64,000 nt of DNA from Aquitalea pelogenes (GCF_001515305.1 NZ_LNQV01000011.1:1-64000), one strand, 5' to 3'. Numbered from the stretch's first letter, positions 17,901 to 32,344 are shown. A program made the numbers and translations. Notes: generated by a model not told the origin, from the sequence alone.

Positions 17901-18617
17901 TCAGACCGATGGCTGTTGCAGCAGGCGGGCAAACCGCTGCAACACAGCCGCAGCCTGTGGCGTGGGGCACAACCGTGTCCGCAACGCTTCTGGTGCCAGA
18001 CCTGCCGCTTGCAGCGTGGGTGCCAGATGCGCCAGATAAGCGCCCATGGCGGCAAGATCGAACTCGGGATGAAATTGTACGCCCCAGGCCGAACCCAGGC
18101 GGAATGCATGATTGGGTTCGAATGCGTTGGCTGCCAGCCGTACCGCCCCCGGAGGCAAGGCACTGACGGACTGCCAGTGAATGACCGCCGCCGGAAAGCT
18201 GGCGGGCATGCCGGCAAACAGCGGGTCTTCTGCTGCTGCAGGTAACAGGTCGACCTCAACTACCCCTGCCTCCGGCCCCTTGGGGTGGTAGCCCACGCTG
18301 CCGCCCAGGGCATCAGCCAGCAACTGGTGGCCATAACAGATACCCAATACCGGAAGCGCACGCGCCACCGCCTGACGCAGCCACTGTGCGGTGGACACGC
18401 TCCAGTCCTCGCGATCGCTCACCATGGCCGGGGATCCGGTAATCACCGCCGCGGCGCAGTCCTCCACTGCGGGGAGGGTTTCGCCACGCTGCACGTCCAC
18501 CACGCGCCACTCATCGGGAGCAGCTTGCATTTCACGGGTAATCCAGTGTTCAAAATCACCCAGTTTTTCGGCCAGCGCCGGGTAGGTACGCCCGGTCTTG
18601 ATGATGATTTTCTGCAT
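17901..18617 (-). CDS. Class I glutamine amidotransferase-like protein
   Basis: A 238-residue stand-alone GATase1 domain of the GMP-synthase-like group. The nucleophile is C94 in GICYGHQLLADALGG, and the His/Glu of the triad are H183 and E185 in QFHPEF. There is no synthetase domain, so it resembles YfeJ-type or gamma-glutamyl hydrolase-like proteins that release ammonia from glutamine or act on gamma-glutamyl compounds. The substrate is unknown. It follows ruvB by only a few bases and is probably in the same transcript. Confidence 0.87.
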   Translation of the reverse strand: MQKIIIKTGRTYPALAEKLGDFEHWITREMQAAPDEWRVVDVQRGETLPAVEDCAAAVITGSPAMVSDREDWSVSTAQWLRQAVARALPVLGICYGHQLLADALGGSVGYHPKGPEAGVVEVDLLPAAAEDPLFAGMPASFPAAVIHWQSVSALPPGAVRLAANAFEPNHAFRLGSAWGVQFHPEFDLAAMGAYLAHLAPTLQAAGLAPEALRTRLCPTPQAAAVLQRFARLLQQPSV

Positions 18618-18621
18618 GGGA

Positions 18622-19655
<1,034 letters not shown>

Positions 19656-19721
19656 GGGTACTGCCGTGGTGGCTGGATTTTGAATCCGTCCATCTTACCA
19701 CCTGACCCAACAGGCCGCAGG

Positions 19722-20315
19722 CTAGCCCTTCATCAAATTCTTCAAAGCGAGGCGCACACCGTCGCTGACGGTCACGTCGGCAGGCAGGCCCTTGGTGGCG
19801 GCAGCGGCTTCCTTCTCGTTGTAACCAAGTGCCAGCAGGGCATTGACGATATCGCTTTTTTCGTCCGGCGTGGCGGCAAACGGCAGGCCGCCGGGTACGG
19901 CCAGATTACTGCCGGTGGCCAGCTTGCCACGCAGCTCCAGCACCAGCCGTTCCGCAGTTTTCTTGCCGATGCCGGGAACGGAAGATAGGCGCTTGATATC
20001 CTCACTGGCAATGGCCACCGCCAGTTCATCCGCTGTCATGCCGGACAGGATGGCCAGCGCAATCTTGGCACCGATGCCACTGACCTTGATCAGCTGACGG
20101 AAGGTCTCCCGTTCTTCCTTGCTGGCAAAGCCGAACAGCAGGTGGGCATCCTCCCGCACCACCAGATGGGTGAACAACGTGGCCTTCTGGCCCAGGGCCG
20201 GGAGCTGGTAAAACGTTGTCATCGGCACATCCACTTCGTAACCGACGCCATTGACGTCCACCACCACCTGCGGTGGCAGCTTTTCGATAAGAGTGCCGCT
20301 GAGGCGTCCGATCAT
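19722..20315 (-). CDS. ruvA: Holliday junction DNA-binding protein RuvA
   Basis: RuvA binds the four-way junction and loads RuvB rings. The 197-residue protein starts [12 protein letters not shown], has the two helix-hairpin-helix motifs ([15 protein letters not shown] and [16 protein letters not shown]) and the mobile C-terminal domain III ([14 protein letters not shown]) that contacts RuvB. I start at ATG 20315; a longer reading frame reaches 20714 but overlaps the upstream prenyltransferase. ruvB follows 66 bp downstream. Confidence 0.96.
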   Translation of the reverse strand: MIGRLSGTLIEKLPPQVVVDVNGVGYEVDVPMTTFYQLPALGQKATLFTHLVVREDAHLLFGFASKEERETFRQLIKVSGIGAKIALAILSGMTADELAVAIASEDIKRLSSVPGIGKKTAERLVLELRGKLATGSNLAVPGGLPFAATPDEKSDIVNALLALGYNEKEAAAATKGLPADVTVSDGVRLALKNLMKG

Positions 20316-20344
20316 GACAAAAATACTCCGGTGAAATTGATTGC

Positions 20345-21292
20345 TCAGGCCAGCAGCAAGGCCACGGCCAACAACAGTGGATACAGATTGGCCGCCATGA
20401 TGGTGGCGATGATGGCCGGGCGCAAGTGTGACGGTTCGTCCGTATGCTGCCACAGCTGCACGCTGGCAAAGCCGGACAGCGGCAAGGTCAGCAAACCGAG
20501 TGCAGCTAACAACGGCAGCCGCTGCTGCCACACCAGTACGGCCAGCAGGCCATAGGCCAGCACGACAAGCAAGCCGTAGACCATGCGGGCCTGCGCCAGT
20601 GGCAAGCGCACCACCCAGTGCCATTTGCCGGCCTGCCGGTCGGCGTCGCGATCGGGAAACTGATTGATATACAACAGCAGGCTGGTGAGGATGGCATAAG
20701 GCCAGCTGGCCCATAGCAAGGTGCTCTGCCAGCTACCCGTCAGCAATACCGCCATGCCCTGTGGCAACAACAGAAAGCAGGCTGCCACACTGGGCTCTCC
20801 CAGACCGCGGCTGTTCAGCTGCAAGGGCGGTGCTGAATACGCCCAGCCCAGCAGCACGCCAGCCACACCGATCAGCAAAAGCGGCAGGCCACGCAAGCTG
20901 ACCAGATACAACCCACCGACAATGACGAGAGCAAACAGCCCAAGGGCGAGGCTGCGCATCTGTGTGGCGCTGAGCACACCGTTCTGGATGAAACGGCTGC
21001 CACCGGTAAACGGAAACAGCCGCGCGGTATTGGCGGCATCCGTGCCATTGTGATGGTCGGCCACATCATTGATGACATTGACCGCAGCATGGGTGAGCAA
21101 GGCCAGGATCAGGCCCAGCAGTGCCAAGGGCCAGTGCTGTTGCAATGCTGCCCAGCCGCTGGCGGCGATGCCAAGCAATGCACCGGCCAGCGTGATGGTG
21201 AGAAAGGCAGGCCGGGTGGCCAGCCACCAGCGCACCGGATGATGCGCCAGATCAGCCGCTTGCGGTTCGATGGCAACAGGAGAAGGAGGCAT
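20345..21292 (-). CDS. UbiA-superfamily prenyltransferase, MenA-like
   Basis: A 315-residue membrane enzyme with eight or nine helices. The two Asp-rich Mg-prenyl-diphosphate motifs are [11 protein letters not shown] and DRDAD. The sequence [12 protein letters not shown] after the first motif resembles MenA (1,4-dihydroxy-2-naphthoate prenyltransferase) more than UbiA. MenA would make demethylmenaquinone; other aromatic acceptors cannot be excluded. Start is ATG 21292 after CGGAG. It lies between ruvC and ruvA, which are normally adjacent, with all genes on one strand. Confidence 0.82.
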   Translation of the reverse strand: MPPSPVAIEPQAADLAHHPVRWWLATRPAFLTITLAGALLGIAASGWAALQQHWPLALLGLILALLTHAAVNVINDVADHHNGTDAANTARLFPFTGGSRFIQNGVLSATQMRSLALGLFALVIVGGLYLVSLRGLPLLLIGVAGVLLGWAYSAPPLQLNSRGLGEPSVAACFLLLPQGMAVLLTGSWQSTLLWASWPYAILTSLLLYINQFPDRDADRQAGKWHWVVRLPLAQARMVYGLLVVLAYGLLAVLVWQQRLPLLAALGLLTLPLSGFASVQLWQHTDEPSHLRPAIIATIMAANLYPLLLAVALLLA

Positions 21293-21352
21293 GCAGTGCT
21301 CCGTCAGGACGATGACCACAGCATAGCGCAGCCACGACCAACTGTGCTTGCG

Positions 21353-23620
<2,268 letters not shown>

Positions 23621-23682
23621 GTCGGTTCGTCACGATGCTGATAGAATCTGCTGATTTTAACCTGCTCACCTGTCCACACGAT

Positions 23683-25998
23683 ATGGCTTTGTGCATGCTC
23701 AAACTGCAGCCCACGAAAATGACGCTGGCTCTGGCAGCCGCTTTCTCGGTTTCTGCCGCCCAGGCCGCAGACAATGCGCCGGAAGCGCTTAATACCACGC
23801 CCACCACCCAGGGGCAGACGCATGTCACTGCCGACCACATGGACGGGCAGATGCAGGACAAGCTGAAAGCCAGTGGCGATGTGGTGGTGATTCGCGACAA
23901 CCAGACCCTGGAAGCGGACTGGCTGGACTACTACCAGCAACAGAACCGGGTGAAGGCGGGCAACCACTTCCGCCTGACGCGTGACAAGGACGTTGTCACC
24001 GGCACCACGCTTGACTACTGGATGGACGAACATACCGGTTCGGCCCAGCAGCCTTCCTTCCAGATGGGCAGCCCGGATACCAATAACAAGCCCGGCGGTG
24101 CCAAGCGCAGCCTGGCGCAATCCGGCATTGCCTTCCGTGGCGATGGCAGTGAAGCCCAGTTCACCGGGCCGGATCAGTACCGCCTGATCAACAGCAGGGT
24201 CAATTCCTGCGTGGTGGGGGATGACTCGTGGTATCTGAAGTCCTCCACGCTGGACCTGAACTACGCCACCAATATCGGTGTTGCCCGCAATGCCCGGGTA
24301 GAATTCCAGGGCGTCCCCATCCTGTACACACCCTGGATCGACTTCCCGCTGGATGGCAGCCGCAAATCCGGCCTGCTTACGCCCACCTTCCGTTCCGGCA
24401 CCACCGGTTTTGACATTGCGCTGCCCTACTACTGGAACATCGCGCCCAATTTCGATGCCACCCTCACCCCGCACATCAACCTCAAGCGGGGCACCATGCT
24501 GGCCGGTGAGTTCCGTTACCTGGAGCCGGACTACGAGGGCAGCATTTATACCGAGCAGCTGCGCAACGACAAGCTGACCCACACCAATCGCTACGCCTGG
24601 TACGCCACCCACAAGCAAAACCTGCTGCCGGGGCTGACCTTTGGCTACGACTACAACTACGTCTCCGACACGAAATACTTCGACGATTTTGGTGACCGCA
24701 CCCTGCAGGCCATCAATGTCAACCTGCTGCGCCAGGCCTGGACCAAGTACAACACCAGCTGGCAAGGCGGCAATCTGGAAGCCATGCTGCGCGTGCAGCG
24801 CTACCAGACACTGGAAGACCCGCTGATTCCGGCCGACCAGCCCTATGCCCGTGTACCGCAGTTGACCCTGGTGGCCAACCAGCAGCTGCCATCCGGTTTC
24901 AGCTTCAATCTGCAAGGCGACCTGACACGTTTCTCGCACCCCACCTTGCAGACCGGTGACCGCTTTGTTGCCTATCCCAGTGTCACCTGGAATCTGCTGG
25001 ACAAGAGCTGGGGCTTCTTCCGCCCCAAATTCGGCGTCAATTACACCAAGTACGACCTGAATCCGCTGGGTAACAATACGACACCGGGCAGCACCATCAC
25101 CCGCACCTTGCCGATTTTCAGCACCGACTCCGGTCTGTATTTCGAGCGCGATACCAGCTTCCATGGCAGCAATTTTGTAGAAACACTGGAACCGCGTTTG
25201 TTCTACGTCTACATCCCGGCCAAGGACCAAAGCAAGATTCCGAACTTTGACAGCTCGGAAAACGACTTCAACTTCGCCCAGCTGTTCTCGGAAAACCGCT
25301 TTTCCAGCTGGGACCGCATCAATGCGGCCAACCAGTTGACCGCAGCCCTGACCAGCCGTCTGATCAGCGCTGAAACCGGTATCGAACGACTGCGCCTGAT
25401 GCTGGGTCAGCGCTATTACTTCCGCAACGAAGACACCTCGTTATACGGCAACCAGATCACCCTGCAGAACAACGGCAAGGGCCTGCTGGGTAGCCTGGGC
25501 GGCGATCTTGACCAGGCCTGGCGTCTGGACAGTACCTATGAGTACAACCAGGATCTGGCCAAAACCCAGCGCTACAACATGCAAGTGCGCTACAACCCGG
25601 CTCCGGGCAAAACCGTCAGCCTGCGCTACCGCTATGGCCGTTACGAACAGTACGGTGACACCACGCAATATGGTCCGCTGCGCATGGTTGACTTCGGTGT
25701 GCAATGGCCCATCGTGCGGCAATGGTATGCCGTGGGCCGCGAGAGCTATTCCCTGATCGACAGCAAGCCACTTGAGCATCTGCTCGGGGTAGAGTACAAC
25801 GACGGCTGCTGGACGGCGCGTGTGGTGGTGAAACATACCAATACCCTGGCAACCACCATTTCTTCCGCCTCCAAGAGCACCGGTATTTTCTTCCAGCTGG
25901 AATTGCGTGGTCTGGGCAGTCTGGGCAGCAGCCCGACATCCGACCTGAAACTGGCCATTCCCGGCTACTCCAACATTTCCGATATCCGATCCAATTGA
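23683..25998 (+). CDS. lptD: LPS-assembly outer membrane protein LptD
   Basis: LptD is the outer-membrane barrel that, with LptE, inserts LPS into the outer leaflet. The roughly 771-residue protein has a signal peptide ending SAAQA/AD, a periplasmic OstA jellyroll (THVTADHMDGQMQDKLKASG), and a long barrel domain with alternating aromatic strands. One Cys (NSC) early and one in the C-terminal part (DGCW) fit the disulfide needed for maturation. The start is unclear: ATG 23683 or 23695 give a normal signal peptide, while ATG 23635 is possible but long. It leads lptD-surA-pdxA. Confidence 0.95.
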   Translation: MALCMLKLQPTKMTLALAAAFSVSAAQAADNAPEALNTTPTTQGQTHVTADHMDGQMQDKLKASGDVVVIRDNQTLEADWLDYYQQQNRVKAGNHFRLTRDKDVVTGTTLDYWMDEHTGSAQQPSFQMGSPDTNNKPGGAKRSLAQSGIAFRGDGSEAQFTGPDQYRLINSRVNSCVVGDDSWYLKSSTLDLNYATNIGVARNARVEFQGVPILYTPWIDFPLDGSRKSGLLTPTFRSGTTGFDIALPYYWNIAPNFDATLTPHINLKRGTMLAGEFRYLEPDYEGSIYTEQLRNDKLTHTNRYAWYATHKQNLLPGLTFGYDYNYVSDTKYFDDFGDRTLQAINVNLLRQAWTKYNTSWQGGNLEAMLRVQRYQTLEDPLIPADQPYARVPQLTLVANQQLPSGFSFNLQGDLTRFSHPTLQTGDRFVAYPSVTWNLLDKSWGFFRPKFGVNYTKYDLNPLGNNTTPGSTITRTLPIFSTDSGLYFERDTSFHGSNFVETLEPRLFYVYIPAKDQSKIPNFDSSENDFNFAQLFSENRFSSWDRINAANQLTAALTSRLISAETGIERLRLMLGQRYYFRNEDTSLYGNQITLQNNGKGLLGSLGGDLDQAWRLDSTYEYNQDLAKTQRYNMQVRYNPAPGKTVSLRYRYGRYEQYGDTTQYGPLRMVDFGVQWPIVRQWYAVGRESYSLIDSKPLEHLLGVEYNDGCWTARVVVKHTNTLATTISSASKSTGIFFQLELRGLGSLGSSPTSDLKLAIPGYSNISDIRSN

Positions 25999-26000
25999 CC

Positions 26001-27290
26001 ATGAAAAAAACCCTGCTTGCTCTGTTGATTGCAACACTCGTCCAGACGACCCACGCAGCACCGGCCAACCCGGTCAATGAAATGGATCGCATCGTGGCGG
26101 TGGTCAACAAGACCGTCATCACCAATCTGGACCTGCAAAACCGTATTGATGCCGTCATCCAGCAACTGAAAGGGCAGAATGTCACCCCGCCGTCGCGTGA
26201 CGTTCTGGCGCATCAGGTGCTGGAGCAGATGATTACCGAGCAGACACAGCTGGAATACGCCAACAGCAACGGCATCCGCGTGGATGACCATGACCTGGAC
26301 CTGGCCATTGCCGACCTCGCCAAGCAGAACAAGCTGGACGTAAAAGGCCTGCAAGCCCAGCTGGCCAAGGAAGGCGTGCCGTTTGCCCGCTTCCGTGAGG
26401 AAATCCGCCGCGAAATCATTCTGGCCCGTCTGAAAAACAATGAAATCGGCTCGCGCATCAATGTGACTGACAGCGAAGTGGATCAGGTACTGAAAAGTGC
26501 CCAGAGTGCCAATCGCAACGAATACCACCTGGCCACCATTCTGGTCAGCACCCCGGAACGTGCCGACGCCAAGCAGCTGGACAACCTGGCGGCCAAGGCC
26601 AGCAAGGCACTGGCCGAGCTGAATGACAAGCAGCCGTTTGCCAAGGTGGCAGCCACTTACTCCGATGCACCGAACGGCATCAAGGGCGGCGATCTGGGCT
26701 GGCGTCCGGCTGCCACCTTGCCGCAGGAATTCGTATCGCTGCTGGACAGCCTCAACCCGGGCCAGCACACCGGCGTCATTCGCACACCGCAAGGCTTCAT
26801 GATTTTCCAGCTGATCGAGAAGCGTGGCGGCAACCAGCCGCTGGTGGTCGAGCAATACCACACCTCGCATATCCTGATTCGCACCAATGAAGCGGTGTCG
26901 GATACTGACGCCAAGAACCGCATCCTGCAAATCCGCGACCGTATTCTGCGCGGTGCCAAGTTTGCCGAAATGGCCAAGCTGTATTCCGAAGACGGCAGCA
27001 ATGTCAAAGGCGGCGATCTGGGCTGGGTGAACAAGGGCGACATGGTGCCGGAATTCGAAAAAGCCATGCTGGCCCTGCCGGTGGGCACGGTGTCCGAGCC
27101 GGTACGCAGCCCGTTTGGCTGGCACCTGATCCTGGTGGACGCCAAGCGCAACCAGGATGTCTCCGCCGATCGCGAACGTCAGACCATCAAGCAGCAGCTG
27201 CGCCTGCGCAAGCTGGACCAGGCTTATCTGGACTGGGTGCGTCAGCTGCGTGATTCCGCCTTTGTCGAACAGCGCCTGGATGACAAGTAA
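26001..27290 (+). CDS. surA: Periplasmic chaperone / peptidyl-prolyl isomerase SurA
   Basis: SurA escorts outer-membrane proteins, including LptD, through the periplasm. The 429-residue protein has a signal peptide (MKKTLLALLIATLVQTTHA), an N-terminal chaperone region and two parvulin (PPIC) domains at about residues 170-270 and 285-385, each with the GGDLGW motif. Its ATG follows the lptD stop by two bases, so the client and its chaperone are co-expressed. Confidence 0.97.
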   Translation: MKKTLLALLIATLVQTTHAAPANPVNEMDRIVAVVNKTVITNLDLQNRIDAVIQQLKGQNVTPPSRDVLAHQVLEQMITEQTQLEYANSNGIRVDDHDLDLAIADLAKQNKLDVKGLQAQLAKEGVPFARFREEIRREIILARLKNNEIGSRINVTDSEVDQVLKSAQSANRNEYHLATILVSTPERADAKQLDNLAAKASKALAELNDKQPFAKVAATYSDAPNGIKGGDLGWRPAATLPQEFVSLLDSLNPGQHTGVIRTPQGFMIFQLIEKRGGNQPLVVEQYHTSHILIRTNEAVSDTDAKNRILQIRDRILRGAKFAEMAKLYSEDGSNVKGGDLGWVNKGDMVPEFEKAMLALPVGTVSEPVRSPFGWHLILVDAKRNQDVSADRERQTIKQQLRLRKLDQAYLDWVRQLRDSAFVEQRLDDK

Positions 27291-27293
27291 GCC

Positions 27294-28283
27294 ATGACTG
27301 CGGCACGCCCCCTGCTGGCTGTCACCGCCGGAGAACCGGCCGGCATCGGCCCGGATCTGGTACTCACCCTGGGCCGCCTCACGGTAAATGCCCGGCTGGT
27401 GGTGATTGCCGACCTGCCCCTGCTGCAACAGCGTGCACTGCAGCTGGGCCTGCACCAACTGCAATTCCGCCCTTACCAGGCCGGCCAGCCGGCCCCCGAG
27501 GCCGGTACGCTGGAGGTCCTGCACGTGCCGCTGGCTGCACCAGTCAAGCCGGGCGTGCTGGATGCGCGCAATGGCCGTTATGTGCTGGATACGCTGGATG
27601 CAGCCATTGCCGGCTGTCTGTCCGGTGAGTTTGCCGGCATGGTAACTGCGCCCGTACACAAGGGCGTGATCAACGATGCGGGCGTGCCATTCAGTGGCCA
27701 TACCGAATACCTGGCAGAACACACCGCCACCCCGCGCGTGGTGATGATGCTGGCCGGGGCCGGCATGCGGGTGGCGCTGGTCACCACCCATCTGCCGCTG
27801 CGAGCCGTGGCCGACGCCATCACCAAGCCGGAGCTGGAAGCCGTCATCCGCATCCTGCATGGCGATTTGCAGCACAAGTTCGGGCTGCAGAATCCGCACA
27901 TTCTGGTGGCGGGCCTCAACCCGCATGCAGGGGAATCCGGCCACATGGGACGTGAGGAAATCGACGTCATCGAACCGGTATTGCAAGACTTGCGCGCCGA
28001 AGGCATGCAGCTGATCGGCCCGCTACCGGCTGACACCCTGTTCAACCCGGACAAGCTGGCCACGGCTGATGCGGTACTGGCCATGTACCACGACCAGGGC
28101 CTGCCGGTACTCAAGCACGCCAGCTTCGGGGCCGGCATCAACATCACGCTGGGTCTGCCCATCATCCGCACCTCGGTGGACCACGGCACGGCACTGGACC
28201 TGGCCGGCACCGGCCGGGCCGATCCGGGCAGCCTGTATGAAGCCGTGCGTCTGGCTGCACAGCTGGCTGTCACACAGCAGTGA
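27294..28283 (+). CDS. pdxA: 4-hydroxythreonine-4-phosphate dehydrogenase
   Basis: PdxA oxidises 4-phosphohydroxy-L-threonine in the DXP-dependent route to pyridoxal phosphate. The 329-residue protein has the family start ([13 protein letters not shown]), the metal-binding His in [25 protein letters not shown] and the C-terminal [11 protein letters not shown]. It starts three bases after surA and ends the operon at a terminator. Confidence 0.96.
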   Translation: MTAARPLLAVTAGEPAGIGPDLVLTLGRLTVNARLVVIADLPLLQQRALQLGLHQLQFRPYQAGQPAPEAGTLEVLHVPLAAPVKPGVLDARNGRYVLDTLDAAIAGCLSGEFAGMVTAPVHKGVINDAGVPFSGHTEYLAEHTATPRVVMMLAGAGMRVALVTTHLPLRAVADAITKPELEAVIRILHGDLQHKFGLQNPHILVAGLNPHAGESGHMGREEIDVIEPVLQDLRAEGMQLIGPLPADTLFNPDKLATADAVLAMYHDQGLPVLKHASFGAGINITLGLPIIRTSVDHGTALDLAGTGRADPGSLYEAVRLAAQLAVTQQ

Positions 28284-28303
28284 AACTGCCGCCAAAACAC
28301 CAC

Positions 28304-28326
28304 AGCCCCTGCTAATAACAGGGGCT
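28304..28326 (+). terminator. Terminator after pdxA
   Basis: An 8-bp stem AGCCCCTG/CAGGGGCT with a seven-base loop, followed by TTTTCCTTTTG, 20 bases after the pdxA stop. Confidence 0.88.
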
Positions 28327-28366
28327 TTTCCTTTTGTGGCAATACCTTAAGGCAGACGGGCCTGTT

Positions 28367-28377
28367 TTGTCGGACAA
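28367..28377 (+). promoter_or_regulatory. Possible GntR/FadR-family operator
   Basis: The palindrome TTGT-CGG-ACAA fits the FadR-subfamily operator core TNGT-N3-ACNA, which includes the LldR lactate regulators. It is about 125 bp upstream of the flavin/Fe-S dehydrogenase gene and is framed by CCTGTT/AACAGG. An 11-bp match can occur by chance, so this is only a candidate. Confidence 0.35.
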
Positions 28378-28501
28378 CATCCAGAACAGGTCGGTATCTT
28401 TATATCAAAATGTAAAAATGACGTGAACGGCATTTTTCGCAACGCAGCAATTGGGCTAAACTAGCCGCTAATGTATTCAAACAATTACAGCAGCACGGAC
28501 C

Positions 28502-31500
28502 ATGACCACCAGCACCCATCAGCGTCTCCGCGAGATCCCCTATAACTACACATCGTATTCGGACCGGGAAATCTTCATCCGGCTTCTGGGCGCACCCATG
28601 TGGGCGCTGCTGGAAGAGTTGCGCAGCGAGCGCAAGACCGGCCGTTCTGCCCGCATGTTGTTTGAAGTGCTGGGGGATATCTGGGTAGTGGACCGTAACC
28701 CCTACCTGGTAGACGATCTGCTGGACAACCCCAAGCGCCTGTCCGCGCTGGTGGAAGCCATGCACCACCGCCTGCAGGAAGTGGAAAAGCGCCGCGAAGG
28801 CAATGACAAGGTGGGCCAGCTGATTGCTGCCGCCCGCCAGGCGGTGAATGCTTTCGAGCAGCAATTTGCCGAAACCCGCGAACTGCGGCAGGCCATCCTG
28901 AAAAAGCTCAGCCGCCACACCCGCCGCGACAACATCCTGTTTGATGGCCTGGCCCGTGTTTCGCACGTGACCGACGCTACCGACTGGCGCGTGGAATACC
29001 CCTTCGTGGTGCTGTCACCGGATACCGAAGAAGAAATCGCGCCACTGGTGCGGGCGCTGATCGAGCTGGAACTCACCATCATCCCGCGTGGCGGTGGTAC
29101 CGGCTACACCGGCGGTGCCGTGCCGCTGGACCGCCGCAGCGCCGTCATCAACACCGAAAAGCTGGTGCAGCACAACGGCGTGGAATACATCGCCCTGCCC
29201 GGCCTGGATGGCCAGCGCGCCACCATCCAGTGTGGTGCCGGTGTGGTCACCGCTCGCGTGGCCGAGGCAGCCAGTGCTGCCGGCCTGGTATTTGCCGTGG
29301 ACCCCACCTCCGCCGAAGCCTCCTGTATTGGCGGTAACGTCGCCATGAATGCCGGCGGCAAGAAAGCCCTGCTGTGGGGGACTGCGCTGGACAACCTGGC
29401 CAGCTGGAAAATGGTGGACCCCAACGGTAACTGGATGTTTATCGAACGGGTGGGCCACAACTACGGCAAGATCCACGATGTAGACGTGGCCAGCTTCCGC
29501 ATCACCCGCTACAAGGAAGACGACAAGACCGTCCTGTCCACCGAGCAGCTGGACATCCCCGGCCCCACCTTCCGCAAGGTCGGCCTGGGCAAGGACGTGA
29601 CCGACAAATTCCTGGCCGGCCTGCCTGGCGTACAGAAGGAAGGTACCGACGGCATCATCACCAGCGCGCGCTTTGTGCTGCACCGCATGCCGGCGCACAC
29701 CCGCACCGTGTGTCTGGAATTCTTCGGCACCGTGGCCCAGGCCACCCCGGCCATCGTGGAAATCACCGACTACTTCAAGCAAGGCGGTGCCGGTCATGCT
29801 GCCGGTGTGCAACTGGCCGGTCTGGAACACCTGGACTGGCGCTACGTGCGTGCCGTGGGCTATGCCACCAAGGCCAAGAGCAAGGGGCGCCCGAAAATGG
29901 TGCTGATCGCCGACATTGTCTGCGACGATGAGAACGCGGTAGCCGAAGCCGCCAGCCAGGTGGTGCGCTTTGCCAATGCCCGTACCGGCGAAGGCTTTAT
30001 CGCCGTCACGGCGGAAGCACGCAAGAAGTTCTGGCTGGACCGCTCGCGCACTGCGGCCATCTCGCGCCATACCAATGCCTTCAAGATCAACGAAGACGTG
30101 GTGATTCCGCTGCCGCGCCTGGGCGATTACTCCGACGGCATCGAACGCATCAATATCGAGCTATCCGTCGCCAACAAGCTGCGCCTGCTGGATACGCTGA
30201 GCGAATACTTCCAGGGCAACCTGCCGGTGGATACCGAAGGCGGCGCCGTCTCGGCCGACGAAATCATCGGCGAGCGTCGCAGTTCTGCACTGGAGCTGAT
30301 TGCCACCCTGCGTCAGCGCTGGCAGTGGTTGCTGGACAATCTGGATGCCCCGTTTGCCCAGTACCGCAGCCTGTGGCCGGATGCACCGCTGGTGGATGCC
30401 AATGCCAGCCCGTCCAGCGTGTTCATCGCCATGCGTGACTTCCAGCTGCGTGTCAGCTGGAAGGACGAGCTGCTGAACGATCTGGAAAACCTGTTCTCCG
30501 GCAAGGCCGATGCGCCGATTCTGGATGCCGTGCACGCACTGCACCAGAAAGTGCTGCGCGGCCGCGTGTTCGTGGCGCTGCACATGCATGCCGGTGACGG
30601 CAATGTGCATACCAACCTGCCGGTCAACTCCGACGACTACGACATGCTGCAAACCGCGCACAAGGCGGTGGCCCGCATCATGGAACTGGCACGCAGCCTG
30701 AACGGCGTGATTTCCGGCGAGCACGGCATCGGCATCACCAAGCTGGAATTCCTCACCGAAGAGGAAATCGCCCCCTTCCGCGCCTACAAGCAGCGCGTGG
30801 ACCCCAACGGTCATTTCAACCGCGGCAAGCTGTTGCCGGGTGCCGACCTCACCATGGCCTACACCCCGTCGTTCTCGCTGCTGGGGGCGGAGTCGCTGAT
30901 CCTGGAACAATCCGACATCGGTGCCATTTCCAACAGCGTCAAGGACTGCCTGCGTTGCGGCAAGTGCAAACCGGTGTGCTCCACCCACGTACCGCGCGCC
31001 AACCTGCTGTACAGCCCGCGCAACAAGATTCTGGGCGTCGGCCTGCTGACCGAGGCCTTCCTGTACGAAGAACAAACCCGCCGTGGCGTCAGCCTGAAGC
31101 ACTTTGACGAGCTGTCCGATGTGGCCGACCACTGCACGGTATGTCACCGCTGCGTGAAACCCTGCCCGGTGAAGATCGACTTCGGCGATGTGTCGGTCGC
31201 CATGCGCAACTTCCTGCGCAAGACCGGCAACAAGCGCTTCAACCCCGGCACCGCGCTGGGCATGGCCTTCCTCACCGTCAAGGATCCGTCCACCATCAAG
31301 GCCATCCGTGGCGGTCTGGTCGGCTTTGCCTACAAGGCACAGCGCCTGGGTTACAGCGTGGGCAAGAAGCTGCACCTGACCGGCGGACAAACCAAGCAGC
31401 CGCCATCCACCGTCGGCAAGGCACCGGTGAAGGAACAAATCATTCACTTCATCAACAAGCCGATGCCGGGCGGCCTGCCGAAGAAAACCGCGCGTGCGCT

Positions 31501-32344
31501 GCTGGATGTGGAGGATGCCAATGTGGTGCCGGTCATCCGCAACCCGCAAGTGGCGGAAGATGCCGAAGCGGTGTTCTACTTCCCCGGCTGCGGCTCGGAA
31601 CGCCTGTTCAGCCAGGTCGGCCTCGCCACCCAGGCCATGTTGTGGCATGTCGGCACCCAGACCGTGCTGCCGCCAGGCTATCTGTGCTGTGGTTACCCGC
31701 AAACGTCGGCAGGCTACGCCGACAAGGGCGAAGCCATCACCACGGAAAACCGCGTGCTGTTCCACCGTCTGGCCAACACGCTGAACTATCTGGACATCAA
31801 GACCGTGGTGGTGAGCTGTGGCACCTGCTACGACCAGCTGGCGAAATACCGCTTCGAGGACATTTTCCCGGGCTGCCGCATCATCGACATCCATGAATAC
31901 CTGATGGAGAAGGGCCTGAAGCTGGACGGGATTGGCGGTCAGAAGTATATGTACCACGACCCCTGCCACACTCCGATGAAGGCCTACCAGCCGCTGGACG
32001 TGGCCAACAAGCTCTTGGGCGGTGGCGTGACGCTGAACGACCGTTGCTGCGGCGAATCCGGCACCTTTGCCGCCAGCCGTCCGGACATTGCCACCCAGGT
32101 GCGCTCGCGCAAGGAAGAGGAAATCAACAAGGATCTGGCCAAGATCGGTGCAACCGAGCAGCCGGTGAAGATTCTCACTTCCTGCCCGTCCTGCCTGCAG
32201 GGTCTGTCGCGCTACAGCCCGGATACCGGCACCGAAGCCGACTACATCGTGGTGGAAATGGCCAAGCACATCCTGGGCAAGAACTGGATGAAGGACTACG
32301 TGGAAAAAGCCCGCAACGGTGGTATCGAACGCGTGCTGCTGTAA
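28502..32344 (+). CDS. Giant FAD/Fe-S oxidoreductase of the DUF3683 type (D-2-hydroxyacid dehydrogenase-like)
   Basis: A 1280-residue fusion protein, cytoplasmic or membrane-associated. The N-terminal 150 residues fit DUF3683. An FAD-binding PCMH domain follows ([16 protein letters not shown], near residue 195), then an FAD-oxidase C-terminal region with [14 protein letters not shown] and [10 protein letters not shown], two [4Fe-4S] motifs ([11 protein letters not shown] and [11 protein letters not shown]), and two CCG domains ([37 protein letters not shown]). The plan resembles D-lactate and glycolate dehydrogenases with their Fe-S subunits fused into one chain. Substrate is unknown. It stands alone between two terminators. 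Confidence 0.88.
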   Translation: MTTSTHQRLREIPYNYTSYSDREIFIRLLGAPMWALLEELRSERKTGRSARMLFEVLGDIWVVDRNPYLVDDLLDNPKRLSALVEAMHHRLQEVEKRREGNDKVGQLIAAARQAVNAFEQQFAETRELRQAILKKLSRHTRRDNILFDGLARVSHVTDATDWRVEYPFVVLSPDTEEEIAPLVRALIELELTIIPRGGGTGYTGGAVPLDRRSAVINTEKLVQHNGVEYIALPGLDGQRATIQCGAGVVTARVAEAASAAGLVFAVDPTSAEASCIGGNVAMNAGGKKALLWGTALDNLASWKMVDPNGNWMFIERVGHNYGKIHDVDVASFRITRYKEDDKTVLSTEQLDIPGPTFRKVGLGKDVTDKFLAGLPGVQKEGTDGIITSARFVLHRMPAHTRTVCLEFFGTVAQATPAIVEITDYFKQGGAGHAAGVQLAGLEHLDWRYVRAVGYATKAKSKGRPKMVLIADIVCDDENAVAEAASQVVRFANARTGEGFIAVTAEARKKFWLDRSRTAAISRHTNAFKINEDVVIPLPRLGDYSDGIERINIELSVANKLRLLDTLSEYFQGNLPVDTEGGAVSADEIIGERRSSALELIATLRQRWQWLLDNLDAPFAQYRSLWPDAPLVDANASPSSVFIAMRDFQLRVSWKDELLNDLENLFSGKADAPILDAVHALHQKVLRGRVFVALHMHAGDGNVHTNLPVNSDDYDMLQTAHKAVARIMELARSLNGVISGEHGIGITKLEFLTEEEIAPFRAYKQRVDPNGHFNRGKLLPGADLTMAYTPSFSLLGAESLILEQSDIGAISNSVKDCLRCGKCKPVCSTHVPRANLLYSPRNKILGVGLLTEAFLYEEQTRRGVSLKHFDELSDVADHCTVCHRCVKPCPVKIDFGDVSVAMRNFLRKTGNKRFNPGTALGMAFLTVKDPSTIKAIRGGLVGFAYKAQRLGYSVGKKLHLTGGQTKQPPSTVGKAPVKEQIIHFINKPMPGGLPKKTARALLDVEDANVVPVIRNPQVAEDAEAVFYFPGCGSERLFSQVGLATQAMLWHVGTQTVLPPGYLCCGYPQTSAGYADKGEAITTENRVLFHRLANTLNYLDIKTVVVSCGTCYDQLAKYRFEDIFPGCRIIDIHEYLMEKGLKLDGIGGQKYMYHDPCHTPMKAYQPLDVANKLLGGGVTLNDRCCGESGTFAASRPDIATQVRSRKEEEINKDLAKIGATEQPVKILTSCPSCLQGLSRYSPDTGTEADYIVVEMAKHILGKNWMKDYVEKARNGGIERVLL

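Noticed and set aside
20316-20714. An N-terminal extension that would make RuvA 330 residues
   Set aside because: RuvA starts MIGRLSG at 20315 and has the normal length of 197; the extension overlaps the prenyltransferase gene in another frame.
25965-27986. A 673-codon minus-strand frame opposite surA and pdxA, and a 597-codon frame opposite lptD (23437-25230)
   Set aside because: Both cross gene boundaries of well-identified plus-strand genes and show only shadow composition.
30161-32269. A 702-codon minus-strand frame opposite the FAD/Fe-S oxidoreductase
   Set aside because: Antisense to a gene with clear flavin and Fe-S motifs; no motif or start signal of its own.
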